A DNA stretch of 64,000 nt from Chamaea fasciata (lineage: Eukaryota > Chordata > Aves > Passeriformes > Sylviidae), in the NCBI GenBank assembly GCA_029207755.1, contig JARCOQ010000004.1, forward strand, positions 40,914,305 to 40,978,304, written 5' to 3'. Positions 26,049-39,090 of this stretch are shown piece by piece. The notes under the pieces are model-generated. The model was not told where the DNA came from. It saw only the letters and a program-made list of their open reading frames with translations, and did no database searches. The position numbers and the translations under genes were made by a program. Within the stretch, counting starts at the first letter, position 1. The number at the start of each line of letters is the position of its first letter.

Positions 26049-28842
26049 TAACAGCCAAACCACTGAATATTATTTGGTATGTTTGCTCTTGAGAAATGGT
26101 TTTATGTTTGCTTATGCACTGAAAACTTGTCTTCAGTAACTGCTAACTTCTGGATAAGTTAGCTAATCTCAGTGCACAGTATCTGACTACAGTAAGACCT
26201 CTTATTAGTGGGTTTTGGCAACATGATATGTACAGACAAGAAATCAGAATTACATCAGAGTTCACATCTCAGAAGTCACGGTGTTGCTTTGTGTATGAAT
26301 TTTCAGAGTGATTTTTAAAGAAAAAAGATATGCCAGTGAAACCCCTTCTGAGCTGAGAGCAGTCTTGTACCCTGGCAATGTGCTGTAACAAATAATGATC
26401 ATTGTGAGGCTAAAAGGTGGGGATCAGTCTGAGCCACCATCCCAGGCCTGTGCTGAGACTGTGCTGTGACTGATAATCCAACAATTAATGGGAGATGCAG
26501 CTAAAATTTATGAAGAAAACTTCATTTTGAGGCTAAGTAAAGGAGTTTCCTCACCTCTTAAACACAGGAGCTTTTGAGTAGAGTCCACAATAGCTTAAAA
26601 ACAACAGTTGTCACTATTTGGAAACTTGAAATATCAACGTGTTTGTGACAAGGACAGCGCTTTGGAAGGTGCACGCTGCATGCTGTCTTGACATTTTGCA
26701 AGCTGGTTGCTATCACATTGTCTTCTTATGCTGGCAGCTCTGAAAATTTATAAATGTGGTCATGGGTATTGCAGAGATGGGACTTTCAAATGTTGTAGCA
26801 AAGTCATGTTCAATATAAAGCAGGTTCAGCTTTATGGAGTCTTTTATGCATGTATTTTTCTGCCCTCTCCATCCATTTTCTGTCAGGGAGAAGAGCTGGG
26901 GCGAGGACTGTCTCTTAGGGAAGTTTTAACTGCATCCATATGGAATCCAGGATCAGTCCCCCACATGCTGCTTTTTCCTATCCCTCACTTGGTAGGCTTA
27001 ATGTGAATTCCTTTGTCATCCATCCCATACTGCTACTTATTCGGCCAGTTGTCAAAAGGAGGTCTTCAGACACACTCTCGTACAGCTTACTCTGTGGTGA
27101 AGCCCTAGAGTTTGCTCACTGTGAAGGGCCACACCAGCAGTGCAGTGTGGGTTCATTCAGCACTAGATTAGCCATATTTTGCTTTTACTATTTGGAAATG
27201 AAAGTATGGACTGACTTCAGTACACCAGTAGCAGGTGGAGAACAGATGTTTTAACAGGAAGGTCTAGAAAAAGGAAAGGAGAGCAGCATGGGGAGGGGAG
27301 AAGAAAAGAATGAAGTGCTGGATGCCAAGCATGATGCAAATGCTGTTGAGTGATCCTCTAGTAAAATTATCAGGTGACAATGACATGTTTTTATAATTTG
27401 TTAACTTATAATTGTTAACTTCTATAATTTAGTAACCACATGGTAGAAACACGCTGGAGTATCATTCATGGGTTTGCCCAACAGGTGGGGGTATTGTGAG
27501 TGTTTCAGCAAGTGCCGTAGTGTAGTCGTCTGCATTGGCCTGAAGTCTGTTGGGCAAAGGAGAAATAAAGGAGTTAAGAAATAACAAGCAGCAACGATAA
27601 GACCAAACCCAGGAGTACACATATTTTTCAGATCTGGATTATAGCTCAACCTGCTAATCTTTTATTTATTTTGTTTATCTGTCTTTTGTGGGCTGAATTT
27701 TCCTAAGATAAAAAACTACCTGATAGTTTATGTGCATGTAGAAAATTTAGTTTAAAATTCTGTGCCATATATAGCTGAGATATTAGAGTTGTGCTGTTCC
27801 ATGGAAACACTGAATACTGCTGAAAACAGTATTTTTGACATTGATCAAAATCACTGAGCACTGTCTTGTGTTATCTTGATATTTGTCTTGTTTATGGTAG
27901 AAGATAAAACCGTAGTAAAGTTTGGCTACAGCAACAGATAGGGTATTGTACCTAATATCTTACTAAGAGAACTGTATAAATAGTGCTGTTAAAATCACAC
28001 AGCTAATCAAGATCTTTCTTTTAACCCAACTCCAAAATAATTGAATTGCGTAAGAGTTGAAATTTGGTTTTGTTGTGCTCACACCTCACAGAGAGTGCAT
28101 ATTGCACTTTCTTTTGCAATAGTAGAAGTAATACAGCTACAGATGGTGTTGCTTTACCTCTGTGTTAGGAAATAACTTTAAAATAGCTTCTTGGTTTGCC
28201 CAGTTTGCTTGGTCTGCTTGCAATTTTTAAGTGCATAACTGAAAGCAGAACAACTTAGATAAAGTGGGCATAATACAATTCTTTGTTTCAGCGAAAAAGC
28301 TGAAACTTCACTTTTTTTTTTTTTTTCTGTGACTGTACCACTCTCTCCATGCTTTCCCCATGCCCCATCCTGCTCACGCCATGCCTGCATGCAACCTCGT
28401 GCCCATGTGGGGCGGCAGCAGAAGGCACACACTGCAGGTCAGAGCTGCACCCCTGGGCACCTGAGAGCGTGGCAGGTGGATTTGTGCATCCCAGGAGATG
28501 GACAGTGCTGGAAGAGGCAGCAGATCCTGCTTTTGTGCTGCAAGATCTCAGTGCTCTGAGAGCTCACCAGTCTGAACTAACAGAGACACACTAGAAAACA
28601 AAAATATTTCCTATTTACAGATCTGTGCATCTTTGAAACTCAGTGCAATATGATCTGCCTGCCTGAGGGAAGGGTTGCAGTGATGCTGGAAGGAATGCAG
28701 GAAAGGAGCAAAGGAGCAAGTCAGGGGCACACCTCAGTGTTGTCTTTGCCTGCTTACTTAATCAGTAACTTCTACAGAAAGGTCTTTCAGTCTTTCAGGT
28801 AAAATCTACAAGCTATTAAAGCATGACTTGCAGAAGCAGTAG

Positions 28843-28893
28843 CTATAGTTATCTAATAGTTATCTAGTTATCTAATATCTATAGTTATCTAAT
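28843..28893. repeat. Short imperfect tandem of AGTTATCTA-like units
   Basis: The core AGTTATCTA recurs four times in about 50 bases, with spacing of 9 to 19 bases. Confidence 0.7.
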
Positions 28894-29446
28894 GATACTT
28901 CAGCGTGCCTTCCAAACTTGAATTTAACGTTTTTTCTCTTACTTCTATGAGGAAAAAATCTTTTTTTTTTTCGTATGGTTTTTTTTTTCCTGAGATACTG
29001 TGTAAGCGTCTTGTTGCCCTTATGAGAGGGCAGCATGCTTGGAGATTCCATACATGTATGCCAACCAGACCTGATACCCTTTTTTCTGCTTGGAAGATCC
29101 TAGACTTAAATATAACAATCTTACATCTTGTTCCCTCTCAGAACATTAGTTTGAGAAAAAGTCAAAAGTCTTGAAAATTGGTGAAATGCATTATAGTGTG
29201 GCACTTAGTTTCCCAGTGCATTCTGAAAATTGTATACATCAAAAAAAAAAAAAGTGAGTAATTCAGTATGGTATCTGATGTTCTCCGTATTCTGTGTGAA
29301 CACTTGCATCGTGTTATCTATAATCCACATGCATTGAAGAGCCTCAGAAGCTGAAAATCTGTTAACCCAAACATCTAGTATCAGAAATATGTACAACAGC
29401 TCATTGCAGTTAAAAGGAGAAATGGCAAAAGGTGTCCTTGTATTTT

Positions 29447-29650
29447 TCCTCTAGAAATTCTGGCCTGCTCTCTGTGGCATTATCTGTCCCAATGTGTGGT
29501 GGGTTTTAAGCCTGTCACTGTAGGAAGTTACTTTTGTTTTCGGTAAGAGAATCTGCCTTACAAAATTTTGTTGTGTATACTGATTCTGATTTTTGTAATT
29601 CTTTGTTTTGCCCTTCCTATTCCACATCACATGCAGAGTCTACATGTACA
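29447..29650 (+). repeat. Diverged direct duplication, copy A
   Basis: This copy shares an ordered series of blocks with 30696-30952: CCTCT-GAAATTCTGGC, TCTGTCCCAATGTGTG, GTAGGAAG-TACTTTT, GTAAGAGAATCTG, and TTCCTATTCCA-ATCACATGCA. Substitutions and small gaps separate the blocks. Confidence 0.8.
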
Positions 29651-30695
29651 CCTTTTCCTGTCCCATGTAGTTGGGAGTGTGGTGGGAAATCCACATCTCC
29701 TCAGTTGCTATCGGGGTCTGTCATGTGGCTTCAAATAATTCAATAAGTTACAGTCAGCAAAAGACACACAACTGACGGAGGGAAAAGAACTAGTGACTAT
29801 CATTTGTGTCAAGGAATTGTAGTTAGGCATAGATCTTGTTTTTTAATTGTTTAAAGGTTTGCAATCCATTGAATGTGACATTCTGGAAGAGCAGAAGCCA
29901 TTTACCAGACAACTTTTAATTATGTTAACAAAACATGGGGAAATTTGGCAGTTTTTTTGTAAATCCTATGAATGTGTAATGTCTGAAGTGTGACATCACC
30001 ACGTCCTTCTCTAGAACTGTTCTTGGGCTGTACAGGGCTTTTCTTGCAGTAGAAGATTTAGTCTTGCTTCCATAGCAGCTGAGTCCTTTTGAAAGCTTCT
30101 TGCTGATACTTTTCTGGCAGTGGTGTTGTTTCCTCTTTTTTTATGAAACAAAACATTATAGCCTTTTTTGATATTTCAGAGTCTTCTTGGCAGCAATTTT
30201 AGCACCTTTTTTTTGCTACTAAGATGCTTATTATTTCTGTTATATGCTTACAAAATACATAATAGGATTTGCAACTTCTGTATCTAATGAACAAATCCTT
30301 GTGTAAAGACAGCTGTCTCAGCATGGATTGTGACACAAAACATAACCAGGGTTTTGAGCTGGACAGGGGATGTACTGACCCATCCCTTCACAGCTCCTCA
30401 AGCACCACTGTAGTAAGCCAGGACCTGGCTCTAGTCTGCTCTTGCCTCCTTTAGGGTTTAGTAGAAGTCAGGACAATTTACAGATGATGAGTTAAAAGCC
30501 AAGCCAAACCAAAAGTAGCTAAATTTTTTTGCAAAGTAAAACCAGAAGGTTTTTTTTGTTTGTTTGTTTGTTTCAGTAGAGAAGGGTGGAAAGCACCATA
30601 CTCTCTTTGTCTTACCCAGCTTTGAAGCTTTTAGGCTTTTAGCCACTGAAGTATGTCAGCCCATTTATTTATTTTGTGTTGCACACAGACGATTT

Positions 30696-30952
30696 CATTC
30701 TCCTCTGGTAATTCTGGCTTTGCCTCCACAACAGTGTCTGTCTGTCCAAATGTGTGATGAGTTTTAGGTGTTCATTGTAGGAAGGTACTTTTCTGTAAGA
30801 GAATCTGTCCCATGAAATTTAGCTGCACCTACTAATTATGTTTTTTGGGTGGATTTGTTGAGTTTTGTTTGTTTGTTTGTTTGTTTTTGTGGTTTTGTCT
30901 TTTTGTTTTTTTGGTCTTTCCTATTCCAAATCACATGCACAGTTTCCAATTA
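30696..30952 (+). repeat. Diverged direct duplication, copy B
   Basis: This is the partner of 29447-29650, about 1.25 kb downstream in the same orientation. It is longer because of a GTTT-repeat and T-rich expansion between the shared GAATCTG and TTCCTATTCCA blocks. Confidence 0.8.
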
Positions 30953-33099
30953 AAGAGGGTTTTTTTGGGGGGTTCCAGGTTTTTTACTCACCATGGGATC
31001 CAGATCCATCTGTATGCTTTGATAAATGTCACTTCCCTGTAGATGTAGTGTTACCTGTTACCTTGGCTCCAGTGTTTTTCAGAGACTCTGCCTTATTTTA
31101 ACCTCCCTCATTCCATTACTTTTGCTGTCTTTCTAAGTATAGTAATTAAAATTGATTTGGTGCAGACTCTGAAAAAGGTGATAATATCCCATTATTGAAT
31201 GCCAGTACAAGTCCCTGCTTAACCTGAGGGCAGAAAATTACATACCTAACCAGTCTAGCCAGGCTGGGGTCTTTTCAGCCGGTGCATGTATTTTTAAGAA
31301 GCCTAACAACCAAAACAAAAGAAAAAACAATTTCTCGAGTCTGAATTGAGACCCTGGATGCAGGAGTAACAGGACTGCATGAGGAGATGTGATTTTCATT
31401 CAGTAGGGAAGAGAAAATAAAATCATTGTGTTTTCGTTATCTGTCCAGTGAGGTATAAAGTTTCTGAGAGATTTGAGAAATCCTAATTTGCAGAACTTGC
31501 TGACATTTAATCACAAGTCTTATTATTTCTCTGTGTCTGTCATCTAAAATAACAAAAAGCATCCATCTAATATGTAAATCTAATCATGCAGGGATCTTGA
31601 TGCTCACTTATGTTCCTCTCTCTGTACAACACTTCCTTTGATTAAAGGACCCCAGAGGCTATTGCAGTTCTTCTGGACTAACCTTGTTTCTTCCTGTTCC
31701 TTGTCTATTCTGTGTGAAGGTTTTTTGAGTGGTTTTAATCTCATAATTACCCTAAACTAGTACTTTATTTTTTTTTAAAACCTTGAAAATGTGGCTTCTT
31801 TAGCTACTCTAGTGTTGTAATTAGGGTAATAATAATTTTCATTCTCTGTGCTTTCAAGCATGCAGGGCTGTACACCACAGGAGATGATAAGGCCTGTAGA
31901 AGACAGCTAGCTTCTTAAGGAATATCTTTAAGGAATGCATGGAATTATGTGTATTGCAGAACAAGAAATTGGCAGTGTCACCAAAAGCCTTTAAGTAAAA
32001 TGAAATCTGACTTTCCTAGGTGTGGGAGGAGTACATGGCAAAGGACAGTCCTTATCATAAAATAACGGCAAATAGGATAAAAGTAGTTTTGTACATTCTG
32101 AAGTATTATTTACCCCAGTCTGCAGAGCAGCTTTGCTGTAGGTAAATAATTCATACTGTATGTGTTATTTACAATACCATCCTACCTACATCTGGTCTTC
32201 CCAGCTTTGTGAGTGTTTAAGCGTTAACAAGTACAAGGGAATGTTAAAATCTGAACAGTTTATTTTTTTTTCCTCTGTGCCCCAAAGCAGAGCAGCTGAC
32301 AGCTTTGGCTCTTTCTGACTTCACCATGAAATACACTTACTTCTACTTGACTCCAGTAAGACGTTTGCTAACTGTTAATAGGTGTTAATGATGTCACCTC
32401 CGGGAGACCCTGACAGCCCTTCAGGTCCACACATTTAATCCTGTGAGACAGGGAGGTAGGTGGGAATTTGATGGCATGTTGGAGCTGGCAGTGCCATCAG
32501 GCCTTCGGTTGAGACACCACACCTCTCCTTTTGTCAGAGCAGTCATGTTTCCAGCGAGTTTTTGTCCTGTTCACTGTGCTAAAAATCCATTAAATGTGTA
32601 AGTAGGGGAAGATGGTTCCCTAGGACAATGTTTTTGCTGGAGGCTGTGCTAATTGAGAATAGGCTTCCAAGTAATTCCCCCTGATTTTGCACTGTAGGCA
32701 TGTGTGACGCACTGCAAACTGTGAGGTGGTTGCAAAAGACCCCCGTTCTCTTACTGTAAAACTGTATCGTGCAGTAGTTAAAAATATCAGTCTTTTGTGG
32801 GATGTGTGTGGGGCAACTATGGCACAAATAAACCAGATAGTTTTTCCTAGGATGTGAGGTGAATTGCTAGTCTCGGGGTAGATGGCACCATGCACTTAGC
32901 TTGAGTGAAAGAAAATTATTTAGCTTAAACTACCTGAAAGAATGCTGCTACTTGTCATCTTTAAGCACGTATTAAGTCATCCAGTATTAGTGTAATTACG
33001 GAGGCTACCGAAGTAATTCCAGATAGCAAACAGTATTGAAATGTACAATTTAGGTGTAAAAATAAAACTATTTAAAATAGATTTTCCTGCAAGTTAAGG

Positions 33100-33423
33100 G
33101 AGCCCCAGTGTGTTTGACGGTCACCGCAATCAGACTGCTCTGCACTCAGGGCTTTTTTGGCCTCTCCTGCTTGCTTTCTCATACCACGTTGGCAAGCTGC
33201 AACAAGTGAAAACTCCACCCTTCCTACAGATTGGGGAGAGTAAGATTTATAAACGGCAACAGCTGGAGAGTAAAATCTGAGTTCCTCCGAAGGTGCTGGT
33301 TTTTTCACAGTCGCTGTGTGCGGCTGAGAAAGGGGCGGGATCCTTTTCAAGTAGGTTAGTTGTGATTTGCTGAATTCGTAGACTTTTCCCCTCAAACCCC
33401 CAACCTTCTCTCTCTCTCTCTCT

Positions 33424-33473
<50 letters not shown>

Positions 33474-33606
33474 AGAGAGAGAGAGCGCGAGCGAGCAAGC
33501 AAGCAAGCAAGGAAGGAAGGAAGGGAGAGGGAAGGAAGTTGACTTGCGGTTGCATCTCAGCGCGCACGTCAGCGTTAATCTGGTCCCCAGAGCCTTTTCT
33601 GACACC
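33100..33606 (+). promoter_or_regulatory. TNFAIP8: Probable TNFAIP8 proximal promoter and 5'UTR
   Basis: The 500 bases before the start codon are visibly richer in CpG than the AT-rich flanks. Seen here are a GC box (GGGGCGGG, 33332-33339), a CRE-like half site (ACGTCA, 33566-33571) in a CpG-dense patch, a weak TATA-like TTTATAAAC near 33246-33254, and a long TC/poly-T/GA tract at 33407-33486. I saw no convincing NF-kB consensus, although the mammalian gene is TNF-inducible. The transcription start cannot be placed from sequence alone. Confidence 0.55.
33407..33486. repeat. (TC)n - poly-T(46) - (GA)n tract upstream of TNFAIP8 start codon
   Basis: About 20 bases of TC repeat run into an uninterrupted T stretch (33427-33472, 46 bases) and then a GA repeat of about 14 bases. 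A purine-rich AGCA/AGGA run (to about 33535) follows. The TC and GA arms are reverse complements, so a hairpin with a T loop is possible. The pyrimidine-only and purine-only blocks could also form triplex structures. The T count may be affected by sequencing or assembly error. Confidence 0.9.
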
Positions 33607-33637
33607 ATGAACTTGGAAGCCGATGAGCCCAGGGAAG
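33607..33637 (+). CDS. TNFAIP8: TNFAIP8, first coding exon (residues 1-10 and first base of codon 11)
   Basis: This short exon encodes MNLEADEPRE followed by a single G, then a consensus donor (AAG|GTACGG, GT at 33638-33639). The ATG has an A at -3 (ACCATGA), a good Kozak context. The split codon G|TG is completed by the first two bases of the exon at 51820 and restores valine and the TNFAIP8 frame. From memory, the mammalian form also starts with about ten acidic, poorly conserved residues before the conserved V-A-T-D-V-F. The exon lies just 3' of a CpG-richer segment, as expected for a first exon. It was assigned by frame, splice consensus and N-terminal similarity; the sequence contains no transcript evidence. 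No in-frame stop was seen in the roughly 60 bases 5' of the ATG, so the start rests on Kozak context and on the family length (198 aa). Confidence 0.88.
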
Positions 33638-34066
33638 GTACGGTGTTTGTAACTACTTATTTTCGCAGGAGAGGAAATAGCACGCTGCTTCTCTTGAGCA
33701 TGGAGGAGAGTTTCAGCTCTCTTTGGCTTTCTGGTATTCAAAGGGGAGGGGAAAAGGCCTTTGCGAAACTGTTGGAAATCCTGCCGATTTTGTAGGATAT
33801 AAAGTGACCGAAGTGTTGACACCCAGGGATATCTGTCTGTCTGTCTTGGCGATGGTAATTTACTCACGTGTAATATATGTGGAGTACAGATAAGTGGAAG
33901 AAACGGTGTTTCAAAACACTGGTAGTCAAATGTCGAAAGAGGAAGATTTCTTTCATTTGGAAGCACTGTATTTTTCAGCAGAAGAGGAAGTTGCATGAGG
34001 AAGAAGTGAAAGATCATTATTTTGGGAATAAGGTTAATGCCACTTACTTCCCTGCAGATGAGTGTT

Positions 34067-34095
34067 CATATGTGTGCGTGTGCACGTGTGTGTGT
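34067..34095. repeat. 29-bp perfectly alternating pyrimidine/purine tract with E-box
   Basis: Every base from 34067 to 34095 alternates pyrimidine and purine, mostly TG/CA with CG steps, which is a pattern that favours Z-DNA. It includes CACGTG (34083-34088), an E-box core. It lies about 430 bases 3' of the exon 1 donor, in the first part of the TNFAIP8 intron. Confidence 0.85.
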
Positions 34096-37000
34096 TAAAA
34101 CAGAGGAGTGTGCCAAAGCTACAGCGTGCTTCTGGAGTGGAATGTGTGGAGGGGCTGGAACTGCTCCAACAAAAATGCAGTTATTCCCTAGTGTTGTTCG
34201 GGAGGGGGTTGTGAGAGGGATTCGGACAGTGGGGAGCAAGCGGGGGAGGAGGAGGGCAATTTCCTGAAAGTGCCTATATACAAAAGAGCATTTATATAGA
34301 TGAGGGAGCAGGGCAGTAGTGGGATTGTATGCTGGATTTCTTAGAATAGAATTCATGTTTCATGGTTACACATAGTCCTTAGGGAGACTCAAGCATACAG
34401 AAATCCAGTATGGCTGAGAAAAACAACGTAAAAAACCCCAACAGAAAAGCAAGCAGTCAGGCGACTTAAGCGTTTTGGCGAAAATGAGAAATTTTTGGGA
34501 TGTTCCAGGTGGTTTTCCCCTCGGTCTGTACAACTTCCTTCACTTGAATATACATTACAAGGGACCATCTGTCTGTTTCCTTGCTTAAAAGAGGATTTTG
34601 TTGATTTGCAAAAAAGTCTGCTTGCACTGGATCAAAATCAATGCTAATAATGCTGGTAGAACCTGGTAAGTAATGGAGCCTGATAGCTTCTGTTTTGATA
34701 AGAATAATCCTTATATTTTTCTTCTTATCAAATGAACAGCTAAACCAAAAGGCAGCTTGCCTTTTTTTTTTCTTCTGCCCACGAAGATTATGTAGAACAG
34801 ATTTATTGAAAAGAAGAACTGTAAAAATAATTTCTCTATAGAAAGTTTGGAAAAGAGAATATGTGGATATTCTCCCTCAGTTTTACAACAGGAGACATTT
34901 GCTTGCATGCTATAGCAGGAAAGATCCTCAGGTTTCATACAGGAAGCTCCAGACAATTTTACTAAGCCAGCTATATTTGAAATGTAGATTTTATTGTTTG
35001 AAGAAATGTCTTACCTTCATAAAAGACTCTGATTGTTAAAATCAAATAGGTTTGCCTTTCTGTGCATTTCTTCATAAACAATTTGAGGTGCCAGGATTTT
35101 CATGCCAAAATAAAAAAGCATTTGAAGAAGGTGTCTGAGACAAAAGGGTAGCTTTTTGATTAGTTATTTTTAACTTGAGGAATATTTGGGTTTTGCTGTT
35201 CTTTGTTCTTAATGTGTTGGAATGGAAAATGAACCAGTAACCATTTTGGCAAGATGAGGTACAGATGTTGCTGAGAAGGTTTTTCAGTCAGTATGTAAAG
35301 GTATCCCTGGTAATGTATTCACATCTTTAAAAGAACAGTATAGAAAATGCATGAGGAAAGTGTGTGTGTGAGTGAAAACTGGGATTAACAGGTGAAAATG
35401 TAGAATTGCAACTTTCACACTACTTTGCCTAGCCTGACTGGACATTTATGGAAGCACAAAATACTGAAAAATCCAGTCAAATACCTGTATTTGTAGTGAT
35501 CAAGTCTAAATAGCATAAAATAGTCAGAGACTTTAACTAACAAATTTCAACTTTCTGTTTCATGAAGAAACTATTTTTGTTTTGCAAAGAAAATGGATGC
35601 TTCACAAATTGAAGCTGAATGTGTGGCTCAGTCTTTTTACCCCGAGAATATATAATATTTAAAGTGGCTTACCAAACGGGAAGTTGTTGATTTTTCCTTT
35701 AGGTACAAGGCTAAATGTCACTCTAAAAGCAAAATTCTGATTTACCCACAAACTATATGGTCTGCCCAGGGAATTAGGAGATAAAGGCCTATGACTGAGT
35801 GTGGGAGGTGTAGAGGGTACGCTTGGATAGTTATAGAATTTGACCAGATTCTGTACATTTCAAGGCCAAAGCTAGTGGTGAAGGGTATAGTGGCTAATCT
35901 GCTACAAGCTAAAAAGTGAAAGGAGGACAAGGCTAAATGAAAAATGTTGGTTTAATGATGTTTGTAAGCATAGGCAGATTTTTCTGTTTTCCTTAATGCA
36001 GAGATGCTCAAATGGCCAGGAGCTAGTAATGGGTTCTGTGAGGAGCTCTGAAGTTCAGTTGCAGCTTCCAGGCATGACTCCCAGACCATGCGTGAGAAGA
36101 TCAGCCTCAGTGAGAAGGGTAGTTGAGGGTACAGTAATAACATTAAACATTGTGTATGCTCTGCCAATGATCTGATGCTGAAGTGAGCAATACTTCACTT
36201 TCAGCTACTTTGTACAAAGGGGTTGCAGTAATTGGAGACCATTGGGATGTCTATAAAAAGTAGATTTATTGTGGATTATTTTAAAAAATCTACATAACAA
36301 GATTGTAGGCTTTACTCTTGTAAAAAGGAACTATACCCACTGTTACAATGACACCCAAAATCACGGTGAATTTTAAATGACAAACTCCTAAAGATTTTCT
36401 TTTTGTAGTTAATCAAATAAAGGTAGAGCATTTGACATCAAGTAAAATTTAATTTTTTGGCAGGAACAGAGAATAAAAAGACATTGCGGGAACACAGGCA
36501 TTACCCCACTATATATTATACTAATTGCTGGATATAGGATACACAGCAGTGAATATGGGGTTTTCAGCTTCTGCCTTTGATGTCTTCGTGGTCCATATTA
36601 GAAGGCTAATGTGAAACAGGGTTTTTTTCCTCCTGCCACGCTGCTCAGTAACTTCAGAATAACCTTTGTATTCATCTGTATCCCACAATGCTGTGGTAAA
36701 TATGTGCATATGTCTGTATGGCATCAATCTGTAGTGCATTTACAGATTCCAGCAACTGTCATTATATAAATAACCTGGTCATGTTTTCTTATTTTCATTG
36801 CTTTTGCCCCAGATAAAACAAATTGTGTGTTAAAGTCCATAAGAAGACTATAGCATTTAACTGCATGGCATAATTTCATTCTGTTGTTGAGTTGGTGGCA
36901 TGTCACCACCATGGAAGGTACCAAATGATTTGAGGCTTTGATTTGACTGAATTCCTTTTCGAGGTCTGAAGGGAATGTTATTAGTGCTGTTGTGTTAAAA

Positions 37001-39090
37001 CTGTGTATCATGAGTGTACCTTTTAAAATACCTGGCAATACGAATCAGAATTACTGTGATGTGAATGCATTTCTTTTGCAGTAATTTATATAAAGCTCTG
37101 GAGAACATAATTTTATAGGTTTTATGCAGTGTATTTAAAAAATAACGGGAGAAGTCTAATATCTCAAAAGAAAAGTAATATAATAACAGCTGTCACAGTG
37201 AATGTAATACATAGCCTGTAAAACAGTGGATATTGTGTTACAAGCTTGGACACAAGTGAGAGCTTGCATTGCACCTTTTTTATACTTAGTTTTGAATACC
37301 ACATTTCAAGAGAGAGAGAGATCACGGCATTCCTACAAGTGCTTGGAGACCTTTTTAGACATGATTAGCATTTTTTTTTAATCCAAATGAGATTACTGAA
37401 GGATGAGGTCACCTGTTTTGTTCCTTTTAGAGCTCAGAACAACACAGGGGTTATAAAATCACTGTTTCAAGAAGTTAGTACTCCCTCCTGTAAGTAGTCC
37501 TGGATTTGCTTTGACATTTTGCAGTCACCTGTCACATGTGAGTGTTTTCGAAGCTAGAATTGTGTTCAGTTAGACAACACATCAACTGCTCTTGTGCTCC
37601 TACAGTCCACTTACTCAATCTACAACACCTATAGGACTGTGTAATGTGTCATTCTCCATCCCACTACCTCCAAAACCAGCATTTCTTACAACAGTTTTTA
37701 TTTTATGACAGTAAATGGGGAAATCCAAACTGTAGAAGTAGAGCACAGAATTAGTACCTAACCCCACAGATTTGACTCACCTTCTGCTCTCACCCCAAAG
37801 ACTAAAAATTGTAGGCTTTCTTTGTTTCACTTGCTCTTTGCTTATCCCTTGTCAAAACAATAATCTTCATAAAATCAGTGAAACAGGGGCCTTTTGGTGT
37901 ACAGTACGGAGTCTGGACAGTTCAGTTCAGAAGCAGGAGTAATCATCTGGCCCCAGTGGGTGTGTTAGAGTGCTTGATTACTCAATTTGAGAACTTTTTT
38001 TTTTATCTCACAGCTAACTTTCTTACTGCTGATGAAGAGAATGAAAAGATTGCTGGCTATATCATGTACACAGTTTTGTAAATCATAGCAATGGTTGACA
38101 ATTTGGCATTTTGTGCAATCTCTTCTTATAGTTAATTAGAATTGTTAATAGGACAGGGTGATAGGAAGAAAGTATCCCTCTAGTACAGTAAAGAAAAATA
38201 AAATAAGCTTGTGAGAGTTTGAGGAAGAATTATTACTAACCAGGTGTAATAAAACCATATCACATATGCATGAAGAAAGCATTGCCAGAGGTACAAATAG
38301 CAGGGCAAAAGGAAAACCAAGAAGCTAAAACCTTAATGAAGAAGAAGCAATGGGAAATTTTGGGGGAGTAAGAGTACAGTACACAGGTGTGTTGGAACTG
38401 CAAGTTTTTGGGTTTTTTTTTAATGTAGGTTGGGCAATAGTACTTTTAATGAAGCATGATGCAGGAAATAAAGGGCTGTGAGAACAAAAGCTGCCATGGT
38501 TTGTAGCACAGCTGCTGTGGCTTCATTGAGATGAAGAGCGCTGACTTCAGGCTGTAAAGCCATAAGAATCTGTAAGGAGCTCTGCACTTTTCCCCTTCAA
38601 AACTGAAAGAATGGGTTTTTTTATTTTCCTGGCCACATAGGGTCATCTTTGAGATAACCTGTTTGTGAGTGGATCAGATGGCCACTCTGATTGCTTTTCC
38701 TACAGGCTCAGAATTTAATTAGTTGAACTCAACTTTTTGTTGTCTAACACATTTGGGAGTCCATATGTAGTAGTTGTTTTCTACAGGACATTTTGTACCT
38801 CATGTATTTGTTAATCTGTGCAGCTGGATAAAATGAAGAAGCTAGGTGGTAATTTGAGCACAGGCCATGGGATAAACATGGGCTGTGGCTGATAGATTAC
38901 TTCAGAGAATCACTGAAACTTAACAGGTTAATCATTTAGCTGTGATTGTAGGGTTGAATGCTAGATTGCTTTGAGAAAATTCCATTAATATAATTATACT
39001 TATGCAATCAAATCTGTTAATCCAAAATGAATTGCAAGGTTCACATGCTTAGTTTCAAATAAGATACAGTCCCTTGGGCTATCTGGTTGA

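Larger units (their letters stand above)
26049..33099. other. Intergenic, no gene seen, with a diverged direct duplication
   Basis: AT-rich. It contains the duplicated blocks at 29447-29650 and 30696-30952, a tandem of AGTTATCTA-like units at about 28843-28893, GTTT repeats near 30868-30888, and poly-T at about 28311-28326. A GC-richer patch at about 28340-28560 is unidentified. No open frame is convincing. Confidence 0.55.

Noticed and set aside
33072..33608. 178-residue minus-strand open frame upstream of TNFAIP8
   Set aside because: Same cause: a long Lys/Arg-Glu run made by the TC/T/GA tract, with no protein family resemblance.
33247..34017. 256-residue open frame on the minus strand
   Set aside because: It crosses the poly-T tract (giving poly-Lys) and runs antisense to TNFAIP8 exon 1. 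It shows no domain and its composition is low-complexity.
34500..34525. Possible NF-kB site (GGTGGTTTTCCCC)
   Set aside because: It has two mismatches to the core consensus, too weak to report as a site.
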